The notes under the pieces were generated by a model. It was not told where the DNA came from, did no database searches, and saw only the letters and a list, made by a program, of their open reading frames with translations. A program made the position numbers and the translations under genes. A DNA stretch of 64,000 nt. Source: CADCVT01 sp036389485. GTDB taxonomy: Bacteria > Actinomycetota > Thermoleophilia > Solirubrobacterales > Solirubrobacteraceae. Positions 9,159-17,294 of the stretch are shown one piece after another. The stretch lies in the NCBI GenBank assembly GCA_036389485.1, contig DASVPR010000040.1, positions 1 through 64,000 on the forward strand, written 5' to 3'. The stretch's first letter is position 1; each line of letters begins with the position of its first letter.

Positions 9159-10580
9159 GTGCTCGCCCAGGTCCTGAACCGGGACTTCATGGTCGGCGTC
9201 ATGGCGGCGACCGAGAAGGAGCTGAGGTCGCTCGCGGCCAACCGCGAGGCGGGCGTGTTCGGCAAGCCATCCGAGCTGGACGAGATCGACACGGCGGAGC
9301 TCCTGGAGCTCGCGGACCAGATCGCCGCGCTCCGCGAGAGCGAGGAGCAGGCGCCGCCCGACGGCGGTCTCGAGCCGGAGCAGGTCGCCGAGCAGCCGCC
9401 GCCCCCGAAGGACGACTACGCGTACCTCCCGCGCGAGCCGCTCGCCGGCGGGCTGCAGAGCGCGCTCGAGACGTACGTCCGCGAGGCCGGCGTCGGCACG
9501 AAGCGCAGGGAGCTCCTCGACGACCGCCGCAGCGGGCCGGAGCCGGTCGTGACCGACGAGCTGATCGAGGGCATCGAGCTGCAGCTCAGGCCGGACGGCC
9601 GCCGCTGGTTCGGGCGGATGGAGATCGCGCATCCGAAGCTGCTCATGAGCGACCCGCGCTGGCTGAAGTCCGTGTTCTCGATGGCGAAGCGCGCGATCCA
9701 CGGCAAGGCGCCGTTCGTCGACCAGCCGACCGTGGTCCCGGCCCTGGCCGAGCGCGCGCGGATCCTCATCGTCGGCGACTGGGGCTCGGGGGTGCCGCGC
9801 GCGAAGAAGGTCAGCGACCAGATGAAGGCGTGGCTCGCGGCGCCGGACGCGGCCGGCGTGCAGAAGCACGTCATCCACCTCGGCGACGTCTACTACGGCG
9901 GCGAGGAGGACGAGTACGTCGAGAACTTCCTCGAACCCTGGCCGGTGCCCGTCGGCTCCGACGTCGCGTCGTACACGCTCAACGGCAACCACGACATGTA
10001 CGCCGGCGGCCAGGCGTACTTCGCCACCGCGCTGAAGAACCCGCGGTTCGCTGTGCAGGGCGGGTCGAGCATGTTCCTGCTGGCGAACGAGCACTGGCAG
10101 TTCCTCGGGCTCGACACGTCCTACGAGGACGCCGGGCTGCACGGCGAGCAGGCGGCGTGGATCCAGCAGGTCCGGCGCGAGAACTCGGGGCGCAAGACCA
10201 TCCTGCTCTCCCACCACCAGCCGTTCAGCGCCTACGAGGCCGGGGCGAAGACGCTGCGGCGCAAGATCGCGCCGGTCCTCGACGAGCAGCCGATCGACGG
10301 CTGGTTCTGGGGCCACGAGCACCGCTGCCTCGTCTACCGCGACCTCGAGCGCGTGCGGTTCGGCAGCTGCGCCGGCCACGGCGGTGTTCCCGAGTACCTG
10401 TCCAAGGCGTCGCCGGTGCCGCCGACCGGGCTCGTCTACGAGTACCGCAAGCTGCACTCGAAGCTCTGGCAGCCGTGGATCACGTTCGGCTTCGTCGTGC
10501 TCGACGTCGACGGGCCGCAGATCCGGGTGCGCTACGTCGACGAGGACGGCGACATGCACTACGAGACGGTGCTGCCATGA
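9159..10580 (+). CDS. Calcineurin-like metallophosphoesterase
   Basis: The protein is 473 residues. The two-metal phosphoesterase core runs from about residue 203. It shows VGDWGSG with Asp207, HLGDVYYGG, GNHDMY with Asn277 and His278, LLSHHQPFS, and GHEHR with His386 and His388, so the full set of ligands is present. The preceding 200 residues are mostly helical and charged and match nothing I recognise; they may bind a partner or substrate. There is no signal peptide, so the protein is cytoplasmic. The stop overlaps the start of the CHAT gene (ATGA), implying the two proteins work together. The substrate could be a phosphoprotein, a nucleotide or a cyclic nucleotide; the sequence does not decide. 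Confidence 0.9.
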   Translation: MLAQVLNRDFMVGVMAATEKELRSLAANREAGVFGKPSELDEIDTAELLELADQIAALRESEEQAPPDGGLEPEQVAEQPPPPKDDYAYLPREPLAGGLQSALETYVREAGVGTKRRELLDDRRSGPEPVVTDELIEGIELQLRPDGRRWFGRMEIAHPKLLMSDPRWLKSVFSMAKRAIHGKAPFVDQPTVVPALAERARILIVGDWGSGVPRAKKVSDQMKAWLAAPDAAGVQKHVIHLGDVYYGGEEDEYVENFLEPWPVPVGSDVASYTLNGNHDMYAGGQAYFATALKNPRFAVQGGSSMFLLANEHWQFLGLDTSYEDAGLHGEQAAWIQQVRRENSGRKTILLSHHQPFSAYEAGAKTLRRKIAPVLDEQPIDGWFWGHEHRCLVYRDLERVRFGSCAGHGGVPEYLSKASPVPPTGLVYEYRKLHSKLWQPWITFGFVVLDVDGPQIRVRYVDEDGDMHYETVLP

Positions 10581-12691
10581 GCTCGATGCAGTTCCTCGAC
10601 GCCGGGCGGGTCGGCGTCGTCTACGGCGGCGCGCCGGAGCTGCAGCAGCTCGTTCGCGGCCAGGCGCTCGAGCTGACGAAGGTCGACGCCATCGCGATCC
10701 GCGAGCCGAGCCTGCCCTCCTCGCCGTGGTTCGTGATCGTGGACGAGGAGGACCGGGAGGAGCTCGCGCGGCGGCTCATGGGTGCCGCGGAGGTCGATCC
10801 CGGCTGGCTCGCGCAGGCATTCGGCGTGGAGCCCGCGCAGATCGTGACGAGCAAGGACGAGGCGGCCAAGCCGGGGGCGATCGTCCTGACGCCCGACGGC
10901 GTCGAGGGCGTCTGGGTGCCGGACGAGCGGAGCATCGTCACGAAGCTGACCGACGCGATCCTCTCGATCGGGCGCGGGGGTGGCATCTTCAGCACGTACG
11001 GCGGGGGCGGGGGCGGCGGCGTCGGAGGCCCCGCGCCAGACGCCGCGCCCGACGAGATGCGGGAGATGTCCGACTTCGACGTCGGGGCCCCGGCGCCCCA
11101 GGCCGAGCCGCCCCCCGACGCGGGCGATGCGGCCGAGCCGCCCGGGGACGAACCGGAGCAGCCCGCCGACGCGGTCATTCGCCGCACCCCCCACGTCGAG
11201 ATCACGCCGGGTCGCCTCGAGACGACCGACGGCCACACCTTCGCGGTGGAGGTGTGGACCGACGTCGCGCCTCCCGGCGAGTTCGAGGAGACCGAGGACG
11301 TCGTGGTCGATGCGCCCGCGGACGTCAAGAGGATCGAGCTCGGCGTGCTCCTCAAGGTCAGCCAGCACTTCAGGGTGGCCGACCCCTACTTCCAGACGCT
11401 CACCGTCGACCGCGACGTCGAGGACTCCGAGCGGCGGCGGTTCGAGGTCGAGGTCGTCGACGTCGAGGCCGAGGGCCCCGCCGAGGTTGTCGCGCAGTTC
11501 ATGTACGAGGGCCGGCCGTGCGGCCGCGTGCGGAGAACGTGGACGTGGCCGGACGGCGAGCCGGTGGCGGCCGGGGAGCATCTCGAGAGCCTCGCGGCGC
11601 CTTACGGCATCGGCCCGCTCGACATGTCCGTCGTCGTGACGAAGGTCGGCGCGGAGTACACGTGCTCGTTCCACGCGCCGGACATCGGGGTCGCGGAGTG
11701 GTCGCGCGAAGAGGTCTGGACGGTGAGGGAGGAGGCGTCGACGCTCGTCCCCCGGCTCCTCATGGCGTTCGTCGACCGGACGAAGTCGGAGGCCGAGCGG
11801 CGAACGAACCTCAAGATCGCCGGGCTCGAGTGCTGGCGGGCCGCGCCCGAGAACTTCCAGACCGCCGTGTGGAAGCTCATCGACGAGCGGGCACGGCAGG
11901 GCAAGACGGGGCGGCCGCGCCTCTACATCACCTCGGACGAGCCGCTGCTGCCGTGGGAGATCATGCTCCCGAGCCGCGAGCGCCCGGAGGGCGGCGACGA
12001 GGACCGGCCGCTGCCCCTCGGCGTGGAGTTCGCCGTGGGGCGGTGGGTCCGCGGGAACGCGAAGACCCCGCCGAAGGTCAATCCGGTCCGCGACAGCCTC
12101 CTCATCGCGGCGCAGTACGAGGGCGACCGGGCGCTCGACCCGGCGATGGAGCTCGCGGTCCTCGAGGAACACTTCAACGGCCGCCGCGCCGAGGAGGCCA
12201 CGATCGCCTACCTCGACGAGTACCTGGCGGAGCACTCCCCGTCGCTCATCCACCTCGTGTGCCACGGCTCGGCGGACAGCTCGCCGCCGTCGATCTACCT
12301 CGACGGCGACACGCCGCTCACTGCAGATCAGCTCCGGTTCTCCCCGGGGTTCAAGGCCGCGTGCGCGCCGGGGGCGATCGTGTTCCTGAACGCGTGTGAT
12401 GCCGGGCAGGCGAAGGTCGCGCTCGGCCCGGGCGGCGTCGGCTTCCCGCGCCGGCTGAGCGAGCTCGGGGCACGGGCGATCATCGCCCCCGTCTGGATGG
12501 TGACGAAGCTCAACGCGCCGACGGTCGCGGCGGAGATCTACGAGGCCGCGGCCCGCGAGCCGACACGCCCGCTCTCGGACATCGTGGCCGAGCTGCGGGC
12601 GCGCAGCTACGCGACGGACCAGCCGTTCGACGACAGCTGGGCGGCCTACGCGGTCTTCGGCGATCCGCAGGCGACGCTGACCCGCGCGTGA
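10577..12691 (+). CDS. CHAT domain (caspase-like) protease
   Basis: The protein is 704 residues. The C-terminal 230 residues form a CHAT domain, a separase/caspase-related cysteine peptidase. The catalytic dyad is visible as His563 in LIHLVCHGSAD and Cys607 in VFLNACDAG. The upstream YITSDEPLLPWEIMLP segment and the downstream ELGARAIIAPVW also fit the family. Residues 1-130 form an unknown N-terminal domain. After it come a Gly run (about 146-153) and an acidic Pro-rich linker (about 155-200), then a beta-rich domain (about 210-400) ending before the CHAT domain. CHAT proteases are typical effectors of bacterial conflict and programmed-death systems, where a sensor activates them. No NTPase, TPR or gasdermin is encoded nearby; the only partner is the overlapping metallophosphoesterase gene. 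Confidence 0.9.
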   Translation: MSSMQFLDAGRVGVVYGGAPELQQLVRGQALELTKVDAIAIREPSLPSSPWFVIVDEEDREELARRLMGAAEVDPGWLAQAFGVEPAQIVTSKDEAAKPGAIVLTPDGVEGVWVPDERSIVTKLTDAILSIGRGGGIFSTYGGGGGGGVGGPAPDAAPDEMREMSDFDVGAPAPQAEPPPDAGDAAEPPGDEPEQPADAVIRRTPHVEITPGRLETTDGHTFAVEVWTDVAPPGEFEETEDVVVDAPADVKRIELGVLLKVSQHFRVADPYFQTLTVDRDVEDSERRRFEVEVVDVEAEGPAEVVAQFMYEGRPCGRVRRTWTWPDGEPVAAGEHLESLAAPYGIGPLDMSVVVTKVGAEYTCSFHAPDIGVAEWSREEVWTVREEASTLVPRLLMAFVDRTKSEAERRTNLKIAGLECWRAAPENFQTAVWKLIDERARQGKTGRPRLYITSDEPLLPWEIMLPSRERPEGGDEDRPLPLGVEFAVGRWVRGNAKTPPKVNPVRDSLLIAAQYEGDRALDPAMELAVLEEHFNGRRAEEATIAYLDEYLAEHSPSLIHLVCHGSADSSPPSIYLDGDTPLTADQLRFSPGFKAACAPGAIVFLNACDAGQAKVALGPGGVGFPRRLSELGARAIIAPVWMVTKLNAPTVAAEIYEAAAREPTRPLSDIVAELRARSYATDQPFDDSWAAYAVFGDPQATLTRA

Positions 12692-12699
12692 GCGGGCGT

Positions 12700-13386
12700 T
12701 CAGTCGCGGCGGCGGGTCAGCGACCGCGTGTTGAGGTGGACGCCGCCGTCGATGCTGATCGCCTCGCCGGTGATCGACCGCGCGCCCTCGCCCGCCAGGT
12801 AGGCGACCGCGTCGGCGATCTCGCGCGGCTCGACGAGGCTCTTGGTCGGGATCGCGGCGCGGCCGGCCTCGAGGATCTCGGGCGGCATCTTCAGGACCAT
12901 CTCGCTCGCGACGAGGCCGGGGAGGATCGCGTTGGCGGTGATGCCCCTGTGCGCGTTCTCCGCCGCGATCGTCTTGGTGAGGCCCACGAGGCCGGCCTTC
13001 GACGCCGCGTAGGCGACCTGGCCCGGGAGGCCGGAGCGGGCCGCGCCGCTCGAGATCACGACGATCCGGCCGAAGCCGCGCTCGCGCATGCCGGTCAGGC
13101 AGGCCTGGATGACCCGGAACGCGCCGGTCAGGTTCACGTCGATGTCGCGCTGCCACTGCTCGCGGGTCATCCGGTGCGCTGGCGCGATCGTCGTCGTGAT
13201 CGCGGCGTTGGAGACGCAGACGTCGATGTCGCCGAGGTCGGGCAGCTCGTCGTCGCTCGCGAGGTCGAAGCGGATGTCGCACGGCTCGTCGCGGTCGAGG
13301 ACCACCACGTCCATCCCCTCCGCGCGCAGTCGCTCGGCGATCGCGGCGCCGATCCCCCGGGCGCCACCGGTGACGAGCGCCTTCAT
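12700..13386 (-). CDS. Short-chain dehydrogenase/reductase (SDR)
   Basis: This 228-residue classical SDR is likely NAD(P)-dependent. The Rossmann glycine motif TGGARGIG is at residues 6-13, NAA at 60-62, and the catalytic Ser113, Tyr126 and Lys130 (YAASK) are in place. The tail ITGEAISIDGGVHLNTRSL fits the FabG/hydroxyacyl-CoA dehydrogenase branch. It is the last gene of a minus-strand unit with two enoyl-CoA hydratases and a TetR regulator; the gap to the preceding gene is 28 bases. A role in oxidising or reducing a hydroxyacyl-CoA intermediate made by the hydratases is plausible, but the substrate is unknown. Confidence 0.9.
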   Translation of the reverse strand: MKALVTGGARGIGAAIAERLRAEGMDVVVLDRDEPCDIRFDLASDDELPDLGDIDVCVSNAAITTTIAPAHRMTREQWQRDIDVNLTGAFRVIQACLTGMRERGFGRIVVISSGAARSGLPGQVAYAASKAGLVGLTKTIAAENAHRGITANAILPGLVASEMVLKMPPEILEAGRAAIPTKSLVEPREIADAVAYLAGEGARSITGEAISIDGGVHLNTRSLTRRRD

Positions 13387-13414
13387 CCGGCTCCTCCGCG
13401 GCCGCCGCGTCCCC

Positions 13415-14158
13415 TCACCGCACCCCCTCCGCGAACCGCCGCAGCCCCTCCTGCGTGGCCGGGTCGAAGATCGACCGCATGAACGCGGCCGCCTCGATCT
13501 GCAGCCCGGTGTCGAGCGACCAGCCGCGCTCGGCCGCTTCGAGGTCCGTGCGGATCGCGGGCTGGGGCAGAGCGGCGATGGTGTCCGCGAGCTCGAGCGC
13601 GCGCTGCACGCACGTGCCCTTCGGGACCACCTCGTTGACGAGCCCGATCCGCAGCGCCTCCTGCGCGTCGATCACGCGGCCGGTGACGATCAGCTCCATC
13701 GCGCGGCGCCAGCCGACGATGCGCGGCAGGCGCTGCGTCCCGCCGTCGGCGAGCCCGATGTTCCACCGCCGGCAGGTCACGCCGAACGTCGCGTGCTCGT
13801 CGGCGATCGCCATGTGGGTCCAGCACGCCCACTCGAGCCCGCCCGCGTAGGCGGCGCCGTTCACCGCCGCGATCGTCGGCTTCCAGACGTGCGTCCAGCG
13901 CGAGGGGCCGAGGACCCCGTCCGGGTCGTCGAGCGTCGCGCCCTCCGTCCGCGCCGTCACGAGGTCGCCGCCGGCGCAGAAGGCCTGATCGCCCGCGCCG
14001 GTGAGGACCCCGACGTACGCGTCGTCCTCGTCGAGGAACCGCTGCCACGCGGCCTTCAGCTCGCGGTGGGTCTGCGGGGCGATGCAGTTGCGGACCTCCG
14101 GGCGGTCGATGGTGATGAGCGCCGTGTGTCCGCGCCGCTCGTAGCGGACCTCGCTCAC
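13415..14158 (-). CDS. Enoyl-CoA hydratase/isomerase family protein (second in operon)
   Basis: The protein is 247 residues from a GTG at 14158 that overlaps the stop of the upstream paralogue (GTGA). Crotonase features are the oxyanion-hole segment GDQAFCAGGDL, KPTIAAVNGAAYAGGLEW, and the region GVTCRRWNIGLADGGTQRLP. In canonical hydratases two Glu residues act as base and acid. Here the first corresponds to the region around residue 110 (GLEWACWTH) and the second position appears to be Asp or Gly (LADGG), so hydration activity is not certain. CoA-thioester chemistry of another type is possible. It differs clearly from its neighbour, so this is not a recent duplication. Confidence 0.88.
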   Translation of the reverse strand: MSEVRYERRGHTALITIDRPEVRNCIAPQTHRELKAAWQRFLDEDDAYVGVLTGAGDQAFCAGGDLVTARTEGATLDDPDGVLGPSRWTHVWKPTIAAVNGAAYAGGLEWACWTHMAIADEHATFGVTCRRWNIGLADGGTQRLPRIVGWRRAMELIVTGRVIDAQEALRIGLVNEVVPKGTCVQRALELADTIAALPQPAIRTDLEAAERGWSLDTGLQIEAAAFMRSIFDPATQEGLRRFAEGVR

Positions 14159-14937
14159 GCCGCCCGGCCCTCGTCCGTGCGGTCGTAGAAGCGCTGCAGC
14201 AGGCCGAGCGTCTCGTCGCGGTCGGCGCATGTGTACGCGTTCCACGCCTCCGCCCGCAGCTGCGCGTCGAGGTCGAGCCCCACTACTTCCGCGATCGTCT
14301 CCTTCGCGCTGCGCACCCCGCGCTGCGAGTTGCGCAGGATCTGCTTCGCGACCGTCTCGCACTCCTCCATCAGCCGCTCGTGCGGGACGACCTTCGTGAC
14401 CATGTGCCACTCGAGCGCCTGGCGGGCGTCGATCGGCTCGGCGGTGAGGAGCATGTGCGAGGCGACGGCGGTCCCGCACGCGTTGACGAGCCGGACGATC
14501 CCGCCGTCGCCGTGGTGGTAGCCGCGGCGCGCCTCGAAGGACCCGAACCGCGCGCGCTCCGACGCGATGCGGATGTCGCACGCCATCGCCTGCTCGAGCC
14601 CGCCGGCGAGCGCCCACCCGTTGATCGCCCCGATGATCGGCTTGCGGATCTTGTGCAGGCCTCGGGTGAAGGCCCCGAAGCCCATGTCGAGGATCGCCCG
14701 CAGGTCCTTCTCGCCCTTGATCACCGGTGGGATGTACTTCTTGAGGTCGGCGCCGGCGCAGAACGCGTCGCCGGACCCGGTGAGGATCGCGAGGTCGACC
14801 GCGTCGTCGTCGCGGAAATCCGTCCACGTCTCGACGAGGCGCTCCTGCATCTCCCAGTCGATGCAGTTCTTGACCTCGGGGCGGTTGAAGGTGATGTACG
14901 CGATCCGGTCGCGCTTCTCGTACAGGACGCTGCTCAT
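14155..14937 (-). CDS. Enoyl-CoA hydratase/isomerase family protein (first in operon)
   Basis: This 260-residue crotonase-fold protein starts at the ATG at 14937. Visible are ITFNRPEVKNCIDWEM, GSGDAFCAGADLKKYIPP (CoA-binding and oxyanion hole), KPIIGAINGWALAGGLEQAM, and FEARRGYHHGDGGIVRL. The start overlaps the TetR stop codon and the stop overlaps the start of the next hydratase gene, so the three are translationally coupled. The family acts on acyl-CoA esters in fatty-acid or aromatic-acid breakdown. Two crotonases plus an SDR under a TetR repressor suggest a short inducible beta-oxidation-like route, with substrate unknown. Confidence 0.9.
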   Translation of the reverse strand: MSSVLYEKRDRIAYITFNRPEVKNCIDWEMQERLVETWTDFRDDDAVDLAILTGSGDAFCAGADLKKYIPPVIKGEKDLRAILDMGFGAFTRGLHKIRKPIIGAINGWALAGGLEQAMACDIRIASERARFGSFEARRGYHHGDGGIVRLVNACGTAVASHMLLTAEPIDARQALEWHMVTKVVPHERLMEECETVAKQILRNSQRGVRSAKETIAEVVGLDLDAQLRAEAWNAYTCADRDETLGLLQRFYDRTDEGRAA

Positions 14938-15536
14938 CGGCTTCTCGACTCCTTGACTCGGACCGCGGACACGACCAGCCGCCAGAGCTGGTCGGCGACG
15001 AGCGCGCGCGGCGGCGGCTCGCGGCGGGACAGCACCTCGACCAGCGCCTGGCGGACGCCGCCCAGGATCACCGCGGCGGCGATCCCGGCGTCGATGTCCT
15101 CCGGTATCTCGCCGTCGCGCTGACCCCTGACGACGTTGCGCGTGCCGCGGGCGACCTGCACGCGCAGGTGCCGCGCCTCGACGGCAGCCACCTCCGGGTC
15201 GCGGGCCATCCGCGCGAGGACGATCGGCGCGAGCGCGTTGTCGTAGTGGAAGGCGACGGCCATCTCGGTGCGCCGCCGCTCGCGCTCGGCCCAACCCGCG
15301 CCGGGCGCGGGGTCGACGTCGAGGACCTCCGCGTCGAAGCGCACGTAGAAGTCGCCCACGACCGCGGCCAGCAGCCCGGCCTTCGACCCGAAGTGCCGGT
15401 AGATCAGGCCGACCGACACGCCGGCGCGCTTGGCCACCGACCCCACCTCGAGCACGCCGCGGCGCTCGATCAGCTCCTCACCCGCCGCGGCGAGAAGCGC
15501 TTCCCGCCCGGCCCCCCTCCTGACGCTCGTCGGCAC
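14934..15536 (-). CDS. TetR/AcrR family transcriptional regulator
   Basis: The protein is 200 residues. The N-terminal helix-turn-helix reads REALLAAAGEELIERRG, then VGSVAKRAGVSVGLIYRHFG, the standard TetR DNA-binding unit. The C-terminal domain would bind an effector, most likely an acyl-CoA given the downstream genes. It is the first gene of the operon. A near-perfect palindrome starts about 12 bases upstream of its start codon and lies inside its own predicted promoter, which points to autorepression that also controls the crotonase and SDR genes. Confidence 0.93.
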   Translation of the reverse strand: MPTSVRRGAGREALLAAAGEELIERRGVLEVGSVAKRAGVSVGLIYRHFGSKAGLLAAVVGDFYVRFDAEVLDVDPAPGAGWAERERRRTEMAVAFHYDNALAPIVLARMARDPEVAAVEARHLRVQVARGTRNVVRGQRDGEIPEDIDAGIAAAVILGGVRQALVEVLSRREPPPRALVADQLWRLVVSAVRVKESRSR

Positions 15537-15544
15537 GCCGCGCG

Positions 15545-15573
15545 ATGATGAACTGAATTCACTTCATGGTCAA
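15545..15573 (-). promoter_or_regulatory. TetR promoter with an operator-like palindrome in the spacer
   Basis: On the minus strand a -35 element TTGACC (15573-15568) and a weak -10 element CATCAT (15550-15545) are 17 bases apart. The palindrome at 15548-15567 is ATGAA-c-TGAATTCA-c-TTCAT, symmetric except at the two spacer bases. It fills the interval between the two promoter elements, a standard TetR repression arrangement. The predicted transcript starts near 15538, next to the start codon at 15536. Confidence 0.7.
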
Positions 15574-15642
15574 GTGCCAGGCACCTTAACATTGCGGTGC
15601 CAGGCACGTTCACATTGCGGTGCCAGGCACGTTCACATTTCG
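15574..15642. repeat. Three tandem 23-bp repeats containing the palindrome GTGCCAGGCAC
   Basis: Units lie at 15574-15596, 15597-15619 and 15620-15642, each of the form GTGCCAGGCAC plus TTCACATTGCG or a one- or two-base variant. The 11-bp GTGCCTGGCAC-type palindrome is a common dispersed element in bacterial genomes. They sit directly between the TetR promoter and the ribosome binding site GGAGGGG of the gene at 15652, so they form its 5' untranslated or promoter region. There are no spacers, so this is not a CRISPR. Confidence 0.9.
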
Positions 15643-15651
15643 GAGGGGCGC

Positions 15652-16359
15652 ATGGGCGAGCGGTGGTTCGACGAGGAGGAGCTGCGCGAGATGGCGCGGC
15701 CGACGATGGAGCGGATCGTCGAGGCGATCGACGCCGGCGACCTCGCGGGCGCGAAGCGGCTCGCCCGCGAGGGGCAGGGCGAGTGGCTGATGCTCCACGA
15801 CCTCATGGCGGAGTCGATCCTCTCGCTCGTGTCGTTCGTGCAGGACAGGCTCGGCGACGAGGGCGTCAAGGAGGCGTGGGAGGACGGGATCGAGCGCGGG
15901 TGGAAGCGCCACCACCGCGCGATCGAGCGGCTCGACCGCCGCGCGGTCGTCGGGCTGCTCGCGGCGACGTGGCGTGCGAACTCGGCGGGCGGCGTCGGCG
16001 AGCATCCCGGCCGCTTCACGATCACCGAGGACGACGAGAAGGTCACGTTCACGATGAACCCGTGCGGGTCCGGCCAGCGGCTCGTGCGCCGCGGGCTGTA
16101 CGAGTCGGCCGGCTACGGGAGGACGCGCGAGGCCCACGACTGGTCGTACGGGCGCAAGGACTTCCCCCTCTACTGCACCCACTGCTCGTTCATGAACGAG
16201 TCGCTGCCGATCCAGTGGAGCGGCTATCCGCTGTACCCGAGCGACCCGCCCGAGGACTACTCGACCGACCCGTGCACCTGGTACTGGTACAAGGACCCGG
16301 ACGACATCCCGGAGCGCCACTGGCGTCGCTACGGCGCGGTCAAGCCGGGGAGGAGCTGA
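15652..16359 (+). CDS. Conserved protein of unknown function with Cys/His-rich C-terminal half
   Basis: The protein is 235 residues with a good ribosome binding site (GGAGGGG, five bases before the ATG). The N-terminal 100 residues are helical and charged (ERWFDEEELREMARPTMERI and on). The second half has ITEDDEKVTFTMNPCGSGQR, then YCTHCSFMNE and DPCTWYWYKDPDDIPERHW. The cysteines Cys-x-x-Cys and MNPCGSG could bind a metal, and the aromatic-rich tail is striking. I recall related uncharacterised proteins with an MNPCGSG motif in soil bacteria but cannot give a function. There is no signal peptide. It is followed after 15 bases by yqgE on the same strand. The three 23-bp repeats lie directly upstream. 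Confidence 0.8.
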   Translation: MGERWFDEEELREMARPTMERIVEAIDAGDLAGAKRLAREGQGEWLMLHDLMAESILSLVSFVQDRLGDEGVKEAWEDGIERGWKRHHRAIERLDRRAVVGLLAATWRANSAGGVGEHPGRFTITEDDEKVTFTMNPCGSGQRLVRRGLYESAGYGRTREAHDWSYGRKDFPLYCTHCSFMNESLPIQWSGYPLYPSDPPEDYSTDPCTWYWYKDPDDIPERHWRRYGAVKPGRS

Positions 16360-16374
16360 CGCGACCGGGGTACC

Positions 16375-16929
16375 TTGTGGACGGACGTGGCGTCTCTGCG
16401 CGGACAGCTCCTCGTCGCCGGGCCGGCGCTGCTCGACCCCAACTTCCACCGCACGGTCGTGCTGGTCTGCGAGCACGACGAGGACGGCGCGATGGGCCTG
16501 GTCCTCAACCGGCCGTCGCCGATCCCCGCCGACCAGGCGATCCCCGAGCTGGCGGACGCGCTCGGCCCCGACGAGACGCTGTGGGTCGGCGGGCCCGTGC
16601 AGACGACGAGCGTGGTCGTGCTCGCCGACTTCAACGAGGCCGGCGACGGGATGCCCGTGGCCGGCGACGTCGGGCTCGTGCTCCCCGACACCGACCTCGA
16701 CGACGTCGCGACCGCCGTCAAGCGCGCCCGCGCCTTCCTCGGCTACGCCGGCTGGGGCGGCGGGCAGCTCGACGGCGAGCTCGAGCGCGACGACTGGATC
16801 GTGGCGCCGTTCGCGCCGGAGGACGCCTTCACCGCCGAGCCCGACCAGCTGTGGTCGCGGGTCCTCGGGCGCAAGGGCGGCTCGTACGCGCTGCTCGCGA
16901 CGATGCCGCCCGACCCGCGGCTGAACTAG
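16375..16929 (+). CDS. YqgE/AlgH family protein (UPF0301)
   Basis: The protein is 184 residues. Family signatures are LRGQLLVAGPALLDPNFHRTV, HDEDGAMGLVLNRPS, LWVGGPVQ and FLGYAGWGGGQLDGEL. The fold is known from structures but the biochemical role of the family is not settled; AlgH was first linked to alginate regulation. The likely start is TTG at 16375 with GGGG a few bases upstream; a GTG at 16387 is the alternative. Its TAG stop shares the sequence CTAG with the stop codon of the convergent cupin gene, so the two coding regions overlap by four bases. Confidence 0.92.
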   Translation: MWTDVASLRGQLLVAGPALLDPNFHRTVVLVCEHDEDGAMGLVLNRPSPIPADQAIPELADALGPDETLWVGGPVQTTSVVVLADFNEAGDGMPVAGDVGLVLPDTDLDDVATAVKRARAFLGYAGWGGGQLDGELERDDWIVAPFAPEDAFTAEPDQLWSRVLGRKGGSYALLATMPPDPRLN

Positions 16930-17294
16930 CCGTCTTCGCGCAGGCGCAGGTCGAAGCCGGCGGGCGCGTGGATGTTGAGGATGCGGACGGGCGTGTCGGT
17001 GCGGTTCTCGAACGTGTGCTCGACGTCGGGCGGGACGAGGACGAAGGTGCCGGCGGGGGCGGCGATCTCGTCGTCGCCGAGGAGGAAGGTCAGCTCGCCG
17101 TCGAGGACGTAGAAGGCGTCGTCCTCGTCGCGGTGGACGTGCGACGGCGGGCCGTGGCGGTGCGGCGCCATCGTGATGACCGATGCGTTGAAGCGCGGCG
17201 TGTCCTCGCTCAGCGCGAGGAACTCGACGTTGCCGACGCGCAACCCCTCGCCGGGCCGGACTACGACGGCTCTCTGACTCCCCGCTTCAGGCAC
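16926..17294 (-). CDS. Cupin domain protein
   Basis: This 122-residue single-domain cupin has motif 1 around HRHGPPSHVHRDEDDAFYVLDG, whose metal ligands are two His, one Glu/Asp and the following residues (shown as SHVHRDEDDAFYVLDG). Motif 2 is VPPDVEHTFENRTD. It should bind one metal ion and could be a small-molecule oxygenase, an isomerase or a ligand sensor. The ATG at 17294 lies inside the 3' end of speH, giving a 34-base overlap, which suggests coupling to the polyamine genes upstream. It is the last gene of the minus-strand chain. Confidence 0.88.
   Translation of the reverse strand: MPEAGSQRAVVVRPGEGLRVGNVEFLALSEDTPRFNASVITMAPHRHGPPSHVHRDEDDAFYVLDGELTFLLGDDEIAAPAGTFVLVPPDVEHTFENRTDTPVRILNIHAPAGFDLRLREDG

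Noticed and set aside
9830..10576. An upstream extension of the CHAT gene frame into the metallophosphoesterase gene
   Set aside because: The extra codons encode Arg/Ala-rich shadow sequence of the esterase; the ATG at 10577 overlapping its stop is the natural start.
15574..15642. Three repeats considered as a CRISPR array
   Set aside because: The units are directly adjacent with no spacers, only three copies exist, and no cas gene is near.
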